64,000 nucleotides of DNA from Fasciola hepatica (taxonomy: Eukaryota > Platyhelminthes > Trematoda > Plagiorchiida > Fasciolidae). The notes below the pieces were generated by a model. The model was not told the origin of the DNA. It worked only from the letters and a program-made list of their open reading frames with translations, and did not search any database. Below are positions 1 to 10,915 of this stretch, in pieces. The stretch's first letter is position 1; every line of letters begins with the position of its first letter. The position numbers and the translations under genes are program-made. The stretch covers positions 3,954,001 through 4,018,000 of the forward strand of contig CANUEZ040000117.1 of assembly GCA_948099385.1 (NCBI GenBank), written 5' to 3'.

Positions 1-410
1 AGCTATCACTACTAGATACAACGTAGCAACTGACATCCGTGAGAGTGACGTCGAACTCCAAGCCTTGATTGGTACGGGCAGCCCCAATGGCTATACATTT
101 CAGAAAGTCATCGACCCTTTTGATTGGTCAGTTCACTTTTGTGTCTGAAAAATTACTGTAGCGATGACGTTATTGTTCTGCTTCACTTTCGGCTACTGCT
201 GTGTAAAAGTTCGTCATCAAGAAGTAGTCTCCGAAAATGGAAATCTGTCAGTCACGCGGAATCTGTGCGCCGAAGTTCTTTTCGCCCATCACTTTCCCGG
301 GTTACGTGAAACAGCCAAAATACCGTTTGGAGAAACATGCAGCACATTCTTACTGTGCGGACTGTCGGCCTCTTAAATACAGACCCCGCCTCCGTTCGCT
401 CATTTGCCCC

Positions 411-1131
411 CTGACTGCAAGCCTGTTGCCACCAAATCCCGCAAACACTCGTTCTAGGACGAGCGCTTCGTTAAAGAGGAGATACAACGCCTCTTGGACA
501 ATGACATAATTGAACCTTCGAGCTCTCCATGGAGGGCCCAAGTCATGGCTAATAAAACTCGAACTATAAAAAAGAATGGCCATGGATTATAGCCAGACGA
601 CCAACCGATTTACGCAGCTCGATGCGGATCCACCTCCACGTTTAGAAATTTTGGTAGGGGAAGTTGCCAGGTACAATGTTTACAGCACCTTAGACTACAA
701 AAGTGCGTACCGTCAAATCCTAATCGTGGAGGATGAAAAGCTATATAAGGCTTTCGAAGCACCAGGAAATCTTTTTCTGTTTTGCTGAACACCTTTCGGA
801 ATCAAGAATGGCGTGATTTGTTTGTAGAGCACAACCAATAAAATTCAGAAAACAGAAAGTTTGAGGGATACTTTCGCAAAGTAACTTTTTGTGGATTTTC
901 AAAGACGGACCACGACCGGAACCTTAAATGCTTCCCAAAAGCTGTCGCAAAATACGGCACAGCTCTGTGCGACGCAAAGCCAACCACAGCTGCTACAGAG
1001 ATCCGACTCCTCCGTTGCCATGTCACACCAGGCGTTATCAAGCCGGATCCTGAACGAATGAAGCCTTTGCGTGGTATTCCTTTTTGTACTGAAGTGACTT
1101 CATCACGGCGCGTGAAAGATATGTTTCCCAA
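411..1131 (+). pseudogene. Ty3/gypsy reverse transcriptase fragment
   Basis: This is the RNA-dependent DNA polymerase domain of a Ty3/gypsy Pol. A DNDIIEPSSSPWRAQ-type entry motif lies at about 500-540. The palm motif LDYKSAYRQI is at about 693-722. The segment at 1030-1100 (TPGVIKPDPERMKPL) matches the RT connection region. Stops and at least three frame changes interrupt it, and the catalytic DD pair is replaced. An identical minus-strand copy lies at 13725-14445. Confidence 0.85.
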
Positions 1132-1289
1132 TTATTCCCAATGTATACCGAACTTCGCCGACAAAACTAGCCCTCTCGTCCGAAACACAATTTTCTTCCT
1201 ACTGTAGCATTTGAGAAAAACATTCGGGGAGCCGAAAGTAGCGCTGGAAACCGCAATGATTGTGACTTTGGACCATAAAGTCCGAATTG

Positions 1290-1600
1290 TTGTCTAAATG
1301 GACGCACCCGACATAGCTGTAGCCTCTTCACTGAGTCAGAACGGTCGACCATTAGCCTTTTACCTCTGCACATTGGCTCCTAAAGAATAAGACCATTCCG
1401 CCATGGAGAAAGAAGCTTGCTTAATCGTCGAGGCTATTCGGAAATGGCAGCACTTTGTCCTTGGTGCTCATTTCGAACTAATTAATGATCAGCGATCTGT
1501 CGCCCTCATGTACGGTAGCAAACAAAACTGCACGATCAAAAATGATAAGGTCCAGGGATGGCGACTGGAGTTTCGACATACCACTTCGGTATAATCTACA
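1290..1600 (+). pseudogene. Ty3/gypsy RNase H fragment
   Basis: The DAPD segment followed by LSQNGRPLAFYL, and 70 bases later MEKEACLIVEAIRKWQHF with the INDQRSVALMY end, match the RNase H domain that follows RT in Ty3/gypsy elements. One in-frame stop lies between the two halves. The palindrome partner at 13262-13453 differs by one residue (V to I, from mismatch 1427/13429). It is not expected to be functional. Confidence 0.85.
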
Positions 1601-1739
1601 GGGACGGAAAAGAACAATCGGGTTACTGACGCTTTGCCGCGTTGCTCGTGTGCCTTCACTCTCGATGGGTATACCTTGGAGATTCTCCATGATCCATCAG
1701 GTCACCCCGGAACGATCCTTCGGTCCGCTTTTTCCCTGC

Positions 1740-2545
1740 AAGAACTTGCCATACTCAGTAGGAGAAGTCAAAAACGTGATCTTTATGTGCACTGTGTGCG
1801 CTGAAGTGAAACCAAGTTTTTACAAACCACCTGCAAGTAATCTTATCAATGCGACGCAACTATTTAGAAGACTCAATGACTTCAAAGAGCCACTGCATTT
1901 ATCGAGCCGAAACCGAGATCCACTCACCATTATCGACGAGTGCTGCCGGTTTCTGTTTGCTCTAGCTTGTCCGACTATGTTGTCTTCTGCAGTCTTCGGT
2001 TGCTTGCGTCAATTGTTTGCGATATTCCGGATGCCCACCTTTATTCGTTCTGATCGAGGATCAGCCTTTATATCTTCCGAACAAGCTCAGTTTTCGCGAG
2101 ACGAAGGGGTAGAATGGGTAATACATCAATCTGCAGCACACAAGCCAGTGGTCAACTGGAACTTTCGAATGGCCCTCTGTGGAAAGCTGTCTCACAGACA
2201 AGACGTGCGAGGGGTCTTTCAACCTCCCAGTGGGAATCAGTTTTCTCCGAAAGCACTCCATTCCATCGGCCCATTACTTCGTACCTCAAGGAACACAATC
2301 CCTCACCAACTTCTTTTCTGCTTTTCTTGCCGCTCATCTGGTGGTCATTCTTTGACAATTGGCTGACAGCGCCTGGCCCTTTACTCCTAAAAAGCACGGA
2401 CCGATCTTACAAGTATGAACCTTTGATGGATGAAGCAGACCTTATCAACCCCACCCATACTAAGCTCTTGGTAAAATGCTCGATAGCACTGTGTACAATG
2501 TTTCCGCTCGTCGTTTGGCCCCTCAGGGCGACACACCAGCATTAA
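1740..2545 (+). pseudogene. Ty3/gypsy integrase fragment
   Basis: The open frame 1485-2366 carries most of the integrase core: a CTVCAEVKP zinc-region end, LTIIDE with the first catalytic Asp, and FIRSDRGSAFIS with the second. The region expected to hold the catalytic Glu (GNGQxER-type) is garbled (KPVVNWNF), and the C-terminal part continues in another frame from 2114 (LWKAVS, then APGPLLLKS). This is the usual end of a Ty3/gypsy Pol, and the following 2476-2784 frame may be the poorly conserved tail. The mirror copy is at 12311-13116 on the minus strand. Confidence 0.85.
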
Positions 2546-2789
2546 CACCCGAGTTTCACCTGCCCGTGACAGCTAGCGGAGACAAGCCGCAAGTAGACCA
2601 TTCGTTATTACCAGAGCCTGACTACACCCTCACAAACAATACAGAAAGTGCCACATCACCCATCACCCCGTTGCCTCGTAACCCCACAGAACTGTTAAAA
2701 AGACAACAGAGAACCCGTCCATACTGCCTACAAAATCGACGGGCCTGGAAAAAATTGATAAAAGCTTCAAATCATGCGCACTGAGCCCA

Positions 2790-3640
2790 GTTGCTGCTAC
2801 AAGTGAGGCAAAACCATATTGGAGAAGACTGGTACAAACAGAAACGCAGGGCAGCTCAGCACTACTCTTATTACCGAAAGAAGTTACCACGCTAGAGCAG
2901 TGACCCCTGGCCTGGCAAAGGGATCCTACAGAGCCAAAAAGCGAAGGCCGATTGTACGCTCCGTTTGGTCTTTATCTTAGCTAACTGCCGTTAGAATGTG
3001 ATGTGATAAAGGGAGCCATCGGGCCCTGACCACAGAAGACGACAAAGCAGTAAGGTACATTAACGCACTACCAAGGCGTTTACAGTTTAAGAGTCCCGGA
3101 GGACACAAAGGAAGCCTGGCGCCTAAAAATCGAAGGTCAAAGGAAAGTGAGGTTAGCGACTGGGCGAAAGAGTGCAGGAGTCTACCTCTCTGGCATCACA
3201 CAAAACACCGCAACACGTCACCCACAATCAACCAAAGCACGACCAGTCCTTAACTTGTTTTGAAATCGAATTTAATATGTGGCAGAGAATGTTTTATATG
3301 TTGCTCTGCAGGTGGAGTTCTAGTACGGTGAAGTGTCCTACATTTACCATCTCAAGTTAACACAGTGTAGCGAATGCCATCGTCGTTCAAGCACTCACTG
3401 AAGCTGTCATCGTTGTACCCTTACCAATTTCTAGCTCTTTGAACTTCTTTTCCTCTTCCTCTCATATTCCCACTGGTTTATTTTTCGAGTATTTTGAATC
3501 ATCCGTCACACTTCTACGTTCAGCCTGGATAGCTGTTGTAATGGTAGCTTGCTGCCAACATGTACGGAACGGGCATGTTCCAGCTATTCTTCACCCTTTG
3601 AGAGAAAAACTGGATCTGTTGCCGAAAGGTAGAGAAGACC
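2790..3640. other. Palindrome arm interval without recognised genes
   Basis: This interval lies between the gypsy pol tail and the 3' end of the minus-strand LINE. It contains only short open frames with no motif I recognise. It may hold the gypsy 3' end or LTR, but I could not identify an LTR boundary. Its mirror is 11216-12066. The same applies to that copy. Confidence 0.5.
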
Positions 3641-3649
3641 TCTAGTTCA

Positions 3650-6245
3650 AACAATACGAAGAACAACAATGTCAGGAGCACAGCGTGAACCGGGAAAAAT
3701 CCACCACAAAATCCTCAAGATGGATCTAGTTGTCGCTCATTTTAGGTCAGTTTTCAATTTTACGGGATAAGAGACTATGGGACACCTCCCGTATGAGCCT
3801 CATCACCATCAAGTCTTGGTTATAGCGTCAAGAAAGTGATTCAAGCCGATGCTCCATCAGATATGTATCCCGCTTCCTCATGAAAAGATTGTAGCTGTCC
3901 TCGTGCACCACTTCTGTTCGCAGTGAGTTTGACGATTTAAATGCCCTCCTGGAAAGACCGTAGACCAACTGCAGCCAAGTTGGTTACATCTTCACGGGCG
4001 TCATCGAGTTCACCTCGTGCTCGAGCGGCCCCGCGAGGGGAATTCCACCTGCAGCCTGGTGTCTATTTCTCCCCGGGGTATTCATTGGATGCATATCAGG
4101 TCATCTCGCACTCTTCGATATACGCCTCTGTGAACAGACGGTTTAAATCCAGCAGCCAGTCATAATTAACCCCTCCTAGTCCAGCAGTGAGACAAGCGAT
4201 AGCTCTCTGCACCTTTTCCAGCCTGGCAAGTTTAAAAGCCTTGCAGGGCAATGTAGCCGCTTCGCCGTACTCAAGTCAAGGAAGGACGTTTGAGGTGGAC
4301 CGGAGTTGGAAAGCACCATAAGGTAGTCTCTCAAACTTCCGGCGGATCGCCCCACGGACACTCCACACCGAGGCAAACACCTTGTCAGTGTGATTGCAGG
4401 TTTCCAACCTAGATGAAGTTATCACTTTCAGGTCTCGTTCGGAGGTGGGCACTCGAAAAATAGCTCCTTGGGAAGAGCATGTTTTCTCAGACCTCAGTCT
4501 TTCTAGTTGCAGCTGGGCACGTTTTCACGTTGATTGGGAGAGGCCACGCTATGGACCACTTTGCCAGAGTACCAAAATCCGCTTGTAGCACCTCGTGGTC
4601 CGCCGTAATTTTGGTCGCACGCCAAACTTTGAGATAGAACCAGAACAGACAAGGGAACACCAGTTGTTGTGGCAAGTGGTTGATGAATGCTACGAACAGC
4701 AGTGGACTTTAGGCCGAGCCTTGTGGTACTCTGCTAGAGGCCTTATGCCACTCGCAGCATGACAAAGCCAATTTTACAGAGAATGACCTCCCTTCCAGGA
4801 ATTCTTCGATCCACGTGAGTAATTGTTCGGCCACTCCTAACGATCTCAACTTGGTGAGAAAAAGATTGTGAGGCACTTTGTTGAGAGCGTTGCAGAAATC
4901 AACGTAGACAACTTCCTTGGGTAGGCCCTCTTCTCTAGTCTGTACTCAGTGTTCACGAACTGGCAGCATATTTCACAGAAGGGGTCGGCCTCTTCGAAAA
5001 CCATACTGTTGGTGGCCGAGAAGCTCCTGAATCTGGAGGTCCTGTTGCAGTTGCATTGGGACCAGGCCGTCCACTACTCTGTCTACCATAAGCGTATGAC
5101 TTACTGGACGGCAACTCGCAGCCTCCGCCCTTTTGCCACCCTTGAACATCGGGAAAGCCACGGCTTTTTTCTACTCGGATGGTAGCTTACCTAGTCCAAT
5201 AAAGATGGTAAACAGTCTTGTGAATGGAGGCGCAATGGTTTTAGCTAGTTTTCTAAGGACGAAAGGAGGAATCCCGTTCGGATCAGGAGATGTTTGAGCA
5301 GTAGCCATCGCATAGCCCTGACAACCTCTTCCACCGCTAACGATCGCCACTCCATGGTGAACGCACTCCGTGGAGGCTGGGGTGAGGATGGCATCTCTGT
5401 GGCGTGAATATCAGAGTAGTGACTGGCAGGCAGCTCAGCTTTATAGCAATCGTAGTCCGCGGCGAATCCATTATGAAGCAGTGTTGAGACGCATGAAAGA
5501 GCCTCAATCCTCCTTCACAATTATGCGAACGGTGTTTTTGGTGCTGAGACGGAAGGGGCCGCAAGTTACCATCTGTGTTTGCATTTGTTCGTAGTCTTTA
5601 GCTTCAAAAACCAATTATAAATGCGTTTGTAACTGTCATATCCGGCGCCGATGACCGGAAACACTATAAACTTGGCTTCGTTTTTCGCAGTTGACTACGT
5701 AGTCCCTTGTTAAACCGCGGAGGTCCCTCGGCCTGACTTCGTCTCCTTTGCGGAGGTGCAAACAAGCCCACCAGTGCAGCTATTTCTAATCTAAAGGAAC
5801 TTCATTGTTCATCCAGCTAACTGGTAACTGTGGAGTCCCATGGCTGGGCGGCAGCAGCTTTTTCCATTTCAGTTAAGGGTATGCTGCACACTTTTGGCCG
5901 ACGCGGCGGACACTGATGGACGGGCAAACCGCACCTCCGGTGGATGATTGGAATGGCTGTTCGCTGGAGCCTAACGGTGGTAGAAGATCGGTTACATTTG
6001 TGTCGGTAGTTCGCGAGAGGAACCCTAGGTCAAGAATGGATACATGAGCCACCGGACGGCTGGTCGAATTTTGCACGTGCTGATACAACGCAAGGCCACA
6101 AGTTATCTCACGCGGACAACGAGAGGACTTAATCGCGGCCATGTTGCACTCACTCGACACCCAATCAGTTGGAGTGGCATAAACGTCTCCAAGAACCAGA
6201 CAATGGCTGTCCATTGCCCATCGACATATGGAATCCAGAGTACCT
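3650..6245 (-). mobile_element. CR1/Jockey-like LINE remnant (endonuclease + RT), left palindrome copy, truncated at breakpoint
   Basis: On the minus strand the order is endonuclease C-terminal half (6245-5873: LVLGDVYATPTDW, then SILDLGFLS and LLPPLGSSE), then RT (about 5345-4480), then the C-terminal domain (4376-3941: GAIRRKFERL, LEKVQRAIACL, LFTEAYIEECEM). The RT shows FKGGKRAEAASCRPVS, QQYGFRRGRP and a VPQGS box. The catalytic FADD is replaced (CLFWFYLKVW). The 5' half is missing because the palindrome breakpoint cuts the endonuclease at 6245. The frames are broken by several stops. Confidence 0.85.
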
Positions 6246-6289
6246 GTTGATCTCCCATATTCACCTGTCGTGAACAAATTCATCAGGAC

Positions 6290-6990
6290 TTATTCAAGTT
6301 AATTCTGTACCATTTAACCCAACCCTATCTGTCTCTTCCAAGCACTGCTACCCCCTTGTTCCGTCTCTTCAATGCTATTTGCTCCTGCTCTGACATATAT
6401 AGACACATATATATTTATGTGTCCGCATATTTTCTCTGCCTCCTCCAGTTCTTCGCCGGCCAGTTCTCCTGCCACCATGCCACCGCCCTTGATGATGTGC
6501 GTATATTTTGTATATATCTGTGCCTCACATTCACCGTATCTCGATAGTTCCGCGGCGATGCTGCCATCTGACTCGCTCTTTATATCGTGCGTTGCAAGTT
6601 CTCCGTTTTCAAATTGGCACCCTCCGTTTGTTGCAATAACGCATAGCTCATGGCCACCTAGCCCCCAGCCGTACAACTCAATTTTTTGTTCTTCCTCTCC
6701 TCTCTTCTTTTTTCCAGTTTTCCTCATCGTTCCTTGTAAAGATAGTTTCTCATGCCGATTTTCAGTCCTCCGCGTGTAAAACTCCCAAATTCCGTTCTAA
6801 TCCTTTTGGCTCAGCCAGCTGCTCCATCTGACCTCGACCTTCAAATTTGCCGGGCCAAAATCTAAATCCATCTCCGGGTTCACTTAAACTTCCTCTATTA
6901 CTCCTTGGTGTGCATACATTTATCTCCCTCTCATCTCCCCTCGATTTCTTTCCACCCCCCTTTGCCTTGCGTACTTCTAAAGTTCACACA
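6290..6990 (+). mobile_element. LINE-B 3'UTR-like fragment in spacer
   Basis: This is a pyrimidine-rich, non-coding stretch. By eye it aligns with the LINE-B 3' region at 25500-26100: a TATA-rich segment, then CTGCCTCCTCCAGTTCTTC-like sequence, a 'cacattcaccgtatc' block, and 'gaccttcaaatttgccggg', which also recurs in inverse at about 22820-22850. No open frame here is believable. The apparent ORFs at 6314-6779 are side effects of composition. Confidence 0.55.
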
Positions 6991-7099
6991 AACTTTGTCA
7001 GTCGGTTTTGTTGCTCGTAAAGTTTTGATCATGTGTAAGGCGTGCTTCAGGAGTGTCTAAAATAAACTAATAATATAACTATTATAAGTGAGCCCTAGG

Positions 7100-7400
7100 T
7101 CGTAAGTGGCACGAGATGTTTCCCGGTAGTGAGCTTTGGGTGTGCTCACCAGACGGATGACAGGTGGCACTATGCACTGCCTGAGGTGTGTTGCAATTCA
7201 TAGTTTCTCTTATGGCATACAGTCCTACTGAAAGCTGACGACGCACAGTGTCTCTCGCACTTAATTGTGGGTTGAAATTCTACATGTCCCCCTCATTTTC
7301 AACGGGGTTTGACGAAATACTCTCTGCTTTGCAGTGGATATTACTAATGGATACGCGTTCATTGTGCCAAAATTTCTGCAGATAAATATGGGCTGCTAAA
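7100..7400 (+). mobile_element. LINE-A-type 3' end, 5'-truncated
   Basis: The sequence runs parallel to the LINE-A 3' end at 53480-53720. Both share a 'gtgagc' start, a GACGGATGAC/GATGGATGAC block, 'ggtggcact', 'gtctctcgca', and 'gtttgacgaaatac' against 'attcgacgaaatac'. It is clearly older than the two near-identical LINE-A ends at 47.2 and 53.3 kb. It is non-coding. Confidence 0.6.
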
Positions 7401-7446
7401 ACTAATTGAAAAAATTATCATTAAACGAGAGATTTCTAATTGTGTT

Positions 7447-8205
7447 GTGACCAAGCTTCATCCCTACCAAACTCTTTGCCGACCCAAGTGCACCTCAGCA
7501 GGCCACCACCGGGGACATGGGCACCAAAAAGTTAACCCCACGTTGTCCTCTGCCTCAGCCGCTGCCACAACTTCTGGGGCTACCTGCCAAACGGACAAAA
7601 GGAACAGGAGCCCAAAGGACGGTCCTCCACCTGAAGCAGCAGACAAGGTTTTGCGTAAAGCACCCACGGACGCCGCCGAACCTAAAGCTGACGCTCAGGA
7701 TGAAACAAACAAGTGAAAGGAAGTTCCATCAATCCCAGAGAGGGTTCCATCACTCCACGAATAATGCCTCCTGGCCCTAAACACCCCGGAAGCTATTGCG
7801 ACCTCACCCCAGGACGGACTGGATCATGATCTGATACAACTCAGGCTGGGCCCGAATAAGCTGTTTACGGAAGACGAAGCAGGGCGAGCAGCAATAATTC
7901 GGGTCAATAAGACATGCACACTCGAGAAGCTTGAAGATTCCGAAAGACCGCAAAGTCTGAAAGTTGTTCTCAGTTCGCAAGAGGAAGCGAGTGAGGTTCT
8001 AAGATGGTCGCACCGCCTTAAGGGGGAGCCTGTCTGTCTAAAATAAGACATTTTTACTGAGGATCGGCAAGGGATGGGTCAAGCTGGTGCAGAGATTAAG
8101 GAGAGGATGGAAGACGGCAAGACAGACCTTTACATCCGGAATTTTCACTTGGTTCGAAGGAGGTTACAGGTAAGCTGGCCACCACTACCACCGGTGAGCC
8201 CTCTC
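7447..8205 (+). pseudogene. LINE ORF1-like / pre-endonuclease region
   Basis: A Pro/Ala/Ser/Thr-rich frame (7447-7716) precedes a second frame at about 7810-8045. That frame reads LRLGPNKLFTEDEAGRAAII and then LEDSERPQSLKVVLSSQEEA, and continues to TDLYIRNFHLVRRR near 8125-8165. The series of LKVVLSS, EVLRWSHRLKG and DLYIRNF resembles the RRM-like domain placed before the endonuclease in flatworm CR1-like LINEs. Such proteins bind element RNA. The stop after VCLK at about 8043 breaks the frame. Confidence 0.6.
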
Positions 8206-8349
8206 GGCGAATAGCAGTAGATGTTTTCGGACAGGGAACAGCAGGACGGCATCTGCCAAGTAGCTGCTGACCGATGTCAGTGTATTACTGAACAGAAGGG
8301 ACTGGTTGGAGGCAACTGTGTTGAAAGTAACCCCGACTATCATTCCTCC

Positions 8350-8983
8350 GACCGAGACTTGGCTAAGGGATGATGTTCAGGAATCAGAGGTCTGACTACC
8401 TGGGTATGCGCTGTTTCAAGTTTATCAAATTCATACCAAGGGTAGAGGGAAGGTCAAGGTGTACTTGGAAAACGGGATACTAGTACACATACCTGATGAC
8501 TTTGAGGACCAATAAGGGCACAAGAAGGCTCTGCGGTGAACGATGAAACTTTCCAACGGTGGCTATGTAGTGCTTGGGATCATCTATCGTGCAGCGTCAC
8601 CCCATTTGCGAGGTACTCTGGATTCCATATGTCGATGGGCAATGGACAGCCATTGTCTGGTTCTTGGAGACGTTTATGCCACTCCAACTGATTGGGTGTC
8701 GAGTGAGTGCAACATGGCCGCGATTAAGTCCTCTCGTTGTCCGCGTGAGATAACTTGTGGCCTTGCGTTGTATCAGCACGTGCAAAATTCGACCAGCCGT
8801 CCGGTGGCTCATGTATCCATTCTTGACCTAGGGTTCCTCTCGCGAACTACCGACACAAATGTAACCGATCTTCTACCACCGTTAGGCTCCAGCGAACAGC
8901 CATTCCAATCATCCACCGGAGGTGCGGTTTGCCCGTCCATCAGTGTCCGCCGCGTCGGCCAAAAGTGTGCAGCATACCCTTAA
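8350..8983 (+). pseudogene. LINE apurinic/apyrimidinic-type endonuclease
   Basis: The N-terminal part reads TETWLRDDVQESEV (about 8353-8394) and then LPGYALFQVYQ. After a frame change it continues as the 8543-8983 open frame, with MKLSNGGYVVLGIIYRA, then LVLGDVYATPTDW (the GDxNxPxxDW site with Asn lost), then HVQNSTSRPVAHVSILDLGF and LLPPLGSSE in place of the terminal S-D-H. This enzyme nicks target DNA for target-primed reverse transcription. The left palindrome breakpoint falls just before GTLDSICRW. The catalytic residues are altered, so it is inactive. Confidence 0.8.
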
Positions 8984-9510
8984 CTGAAATGGAAAAAGCT
9001 GCTGCCGCCCAGCCATGGGACTCCACAGTTACCAGTTAGCTGGATGAACAATGAAGTTCCTTTAGATTAGAAATAGCTGCACTGGTGGGCTTGTTTGCAC
9101 CTCCGCAAAGGAGACGAAGTCAGGCCGAGGGACCTCCGCGGTTTAACAAGGGACTACGTAGTCAACTGCGAAAAACGAAGCCAAGTTTATAGTGTTTCCG
9201 GTCATCGGCGCCGGATATGACAGTTACAAACGCATTTATAATTGGTTTTTGAAGCTAAAGACTACGAACAAATGCAAACACAGATGGTAACTTGCGGCCC
9301 CTTCCGTCTCAGCACCAAAAACACCGTTCGCATAATTGTGAAGGAGGATTGAGGCTCTTTCATGCGTCTCAACACTGCTTCATAATGGATTCGCCGCGGA
9401 CTACGATTGCTATAAAGCTGAGCTGCCTGCCAGTCACTACTCTGATATTCACGCCACAGAGATGCCATCCTCACCCCAGCCTCCACGGAGTGCGTTCACC
9501 ATGGAGTGGC

Positions 9511-10915
9511 GATCGTTAGCGGTGGAAGAGGTTGTCAGGGCTATGCGATGGCTACTGCTCAAACATCTCCTGATCCGAACGGGATTCCTCCTTTCGTCCT
9601 TAGAAAACTAGCTAAAACCATTGCGCCTCCATTCACAAGACTGTTTACCATCTTTATTGGACTAGGTAAGCTACCATCCGAGTAGAAAAAAGCCGTGGCT
9701 TTCCCGATGTTCAAGGGTGGCAAAAGGGCGGAGGCTGCGAGTTGCCGTCCAGTAAGTCATACGCTTATGGTAGACAGAGTAGTGGACGGCCTGGTCCCAA
9801 TGCAACTGCAACAGGACCTCCAGATTCAGGAGCTTCTCGGCCACCAACAGTATGGTTTTCGAAGAGGCCGACCCCTTCTGTGAAATATGCTGCCAGTTCG
9901 TGAACACTGAGTACAGACTAGAGAAGAGGGCCTACCCAAGGAAGTTGTCTACGTTGATTTCTGCAACGCTCTCAACAAAGTGCCTCACAATCTTTTTCTC
10001 ACCAAGTTGAGATCGTTAGGAGTGGCCGAACAATTACTCACGTGGATCGAAGAATTCCTGGAAGGGAGGTCATTCTCTGTAAAATTGGCTTTGTCATGCT
10101 GCGAGTGGCATAAGGCCTCTAGCAGAGTACCACAAGGCTCGGCCTAAAGTCCACTGCTGTTCGTAGCATTCATCAACCACTTGCCACAACAACTGGTGTT
10201 CCCTTGTCTGTTCTGGTTCTATCTCAAAGTTTGGCGTGCGACCAAAATTACGGCGGACCACGAGGTGCTACAAGCGGATTTTGGTACTCTGGCAAAGTGG
10301 TCCATAGCGTGGCCTCTCCCAATCAACGTGAAAACGTGCCCAGCTGCAACTAGAAAGACTGAGGTCTGAGAAAACATGCTCTTCCCAAGGAGCTATTTTT
10401 CGAGTGCCCACCTCCGAACGAGACCTGAAAGTGATAACTTCATCTAGATTGGAAACCTGCAATCACACTGACAAGGTGTTTGCCTCGGTGTGGAGTGTCC
10501 GTGGGGCGATCCGCCGGAAGTTTGAGAGACTACCTTATGGTGCTTTCCAACTCCGGTCCACCTCAAACGTCCTTCCTTGACTTGAGTACGGCGAAGCGGC
10601 TACATTGCCCTGCAAGGCTTTTAAACTTGCCAGGCTGGAAAAGGTGCAGAGAGCTATCGCTTGTCTCACTGCTGGACTAGGAGGGGTTAATTATGACTGG
10701 CTGCTGGATTTAAACCGTCTGTTCACAGAGGCGTATATCGAAGAGTGCGAGATGACCTGATATGCATCCAATGAATACCCCGGGGAGAAATAGACACCAG
10801 GCTGCAGGTGGAATTCCCCTCGCGGGGCCGCTCGAGCACGAGGTGAACTCGATGACGCCCGTGAAGATGTAACCAACTTGGCTGCAGTTGGTCTACGGTC
10901 TTTCCAGGAGGGCAT
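9511..10915 (+). pseudogene. LINE reverse transcriptase and C-terminal domain (right arm)
   Basis: The RT motifs occur in order: FKGGKRAEAASCRPVS (9695 frame), GHQQYGFRRGRP (about 9838-9873), VYVDFCNALNKVPHN (about 9945-9990), RVPQGS (about 10125), then NHLPQQL...CLFWFYLKVW where FADDLKVW is expected. The C-terminal domain follows at 10480-10700 (GAIRRKFERL in one frame, LEKVQRAIACLTAGL in another). Stops at several points and loss of the catalytic aspartates mark it as dead. The left-arm mirror is 3941-5345. Confidence 0.85.

Larger units (their letters stand above)
1..2560 (+). mobile_element. Ty3/gypsy retrotransposon pol remnant (RT-RNaseH-integrase), palindrome left copy
   Basis: Domains appear in the Ty3/gypsy order, scattered over all three frames. 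There is a linker and RT start at about 411-560 (DIIEPSSSPW), RT at about 690-1130 (LDYKSAYRQI, then PFGIKNGV), RNase H at about 1290-1540 (MDAPDIAVASSLSQNGRP, then EKEACLI and INDQRSVALMY) and integrase at about 1740-2540. The integrase DD motifs are visible as TIIDE (1921-1938) and IRSDRGSAF (about 2044-2070). The RT catalytic box, normally YxDDV, reads YFRKV at 869-883, so both aspartates are gone. With stops and frameshifts throughout, this is a dead copy. The first 350 bases may be the end of the protease region, which I cannot assign firmly. Confidence 0.88.
1..6245 (+). repeat. Left arm of giant inverted repeat (palindrome)
   Basis: Every base pairs with the reverse complement of the right arm by position x + x' = 14856. 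The first bases of the window (agctatcactac) are the complement of those ending at 14855, so the arm reaches the window edge and may continue beyond it. Its inner end is at 6245, where the shared sequence starting aggtactctgg stops. Mismatches I noticed lie at 1427/13429, 3004/11852, 3500/11356 and 3886/10970, so the arms are about 99.9% identical although the elements they carry are riddled with stops. The arm contains a plus-strand Ty3/gypsy pol remnant and a minus-strand LINE remnant. Confidence 0.97.
6246..8610. other. Spacer between the palindrome arms
   Basis: This 2365-bp stretch has no inverted partner. From left to right it holds a pyrimidine-rich segment resembling LINE-B 3'UTR (about 6300-6990), a 5'-truncated LINE 3' end (about 7100-7400), and the 5' coding part of the LINE that continues into the right arm (7440-8610). 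A long spacer made of ordinary repeat DNA is not what a simple unremoved hairpin adapter would produce, but an assembly artefact cannot be excluded from sequence alone. Confidence 0.9.

Noticed and set aside
6314..6779. Overlapping 135-137-codon frames on opposite strands in the spacer
   Set aside because: Both derive from pyrimidine-rich LINE-B-like 3'UTR. They are low complexity, lack motifs and oppose each other.
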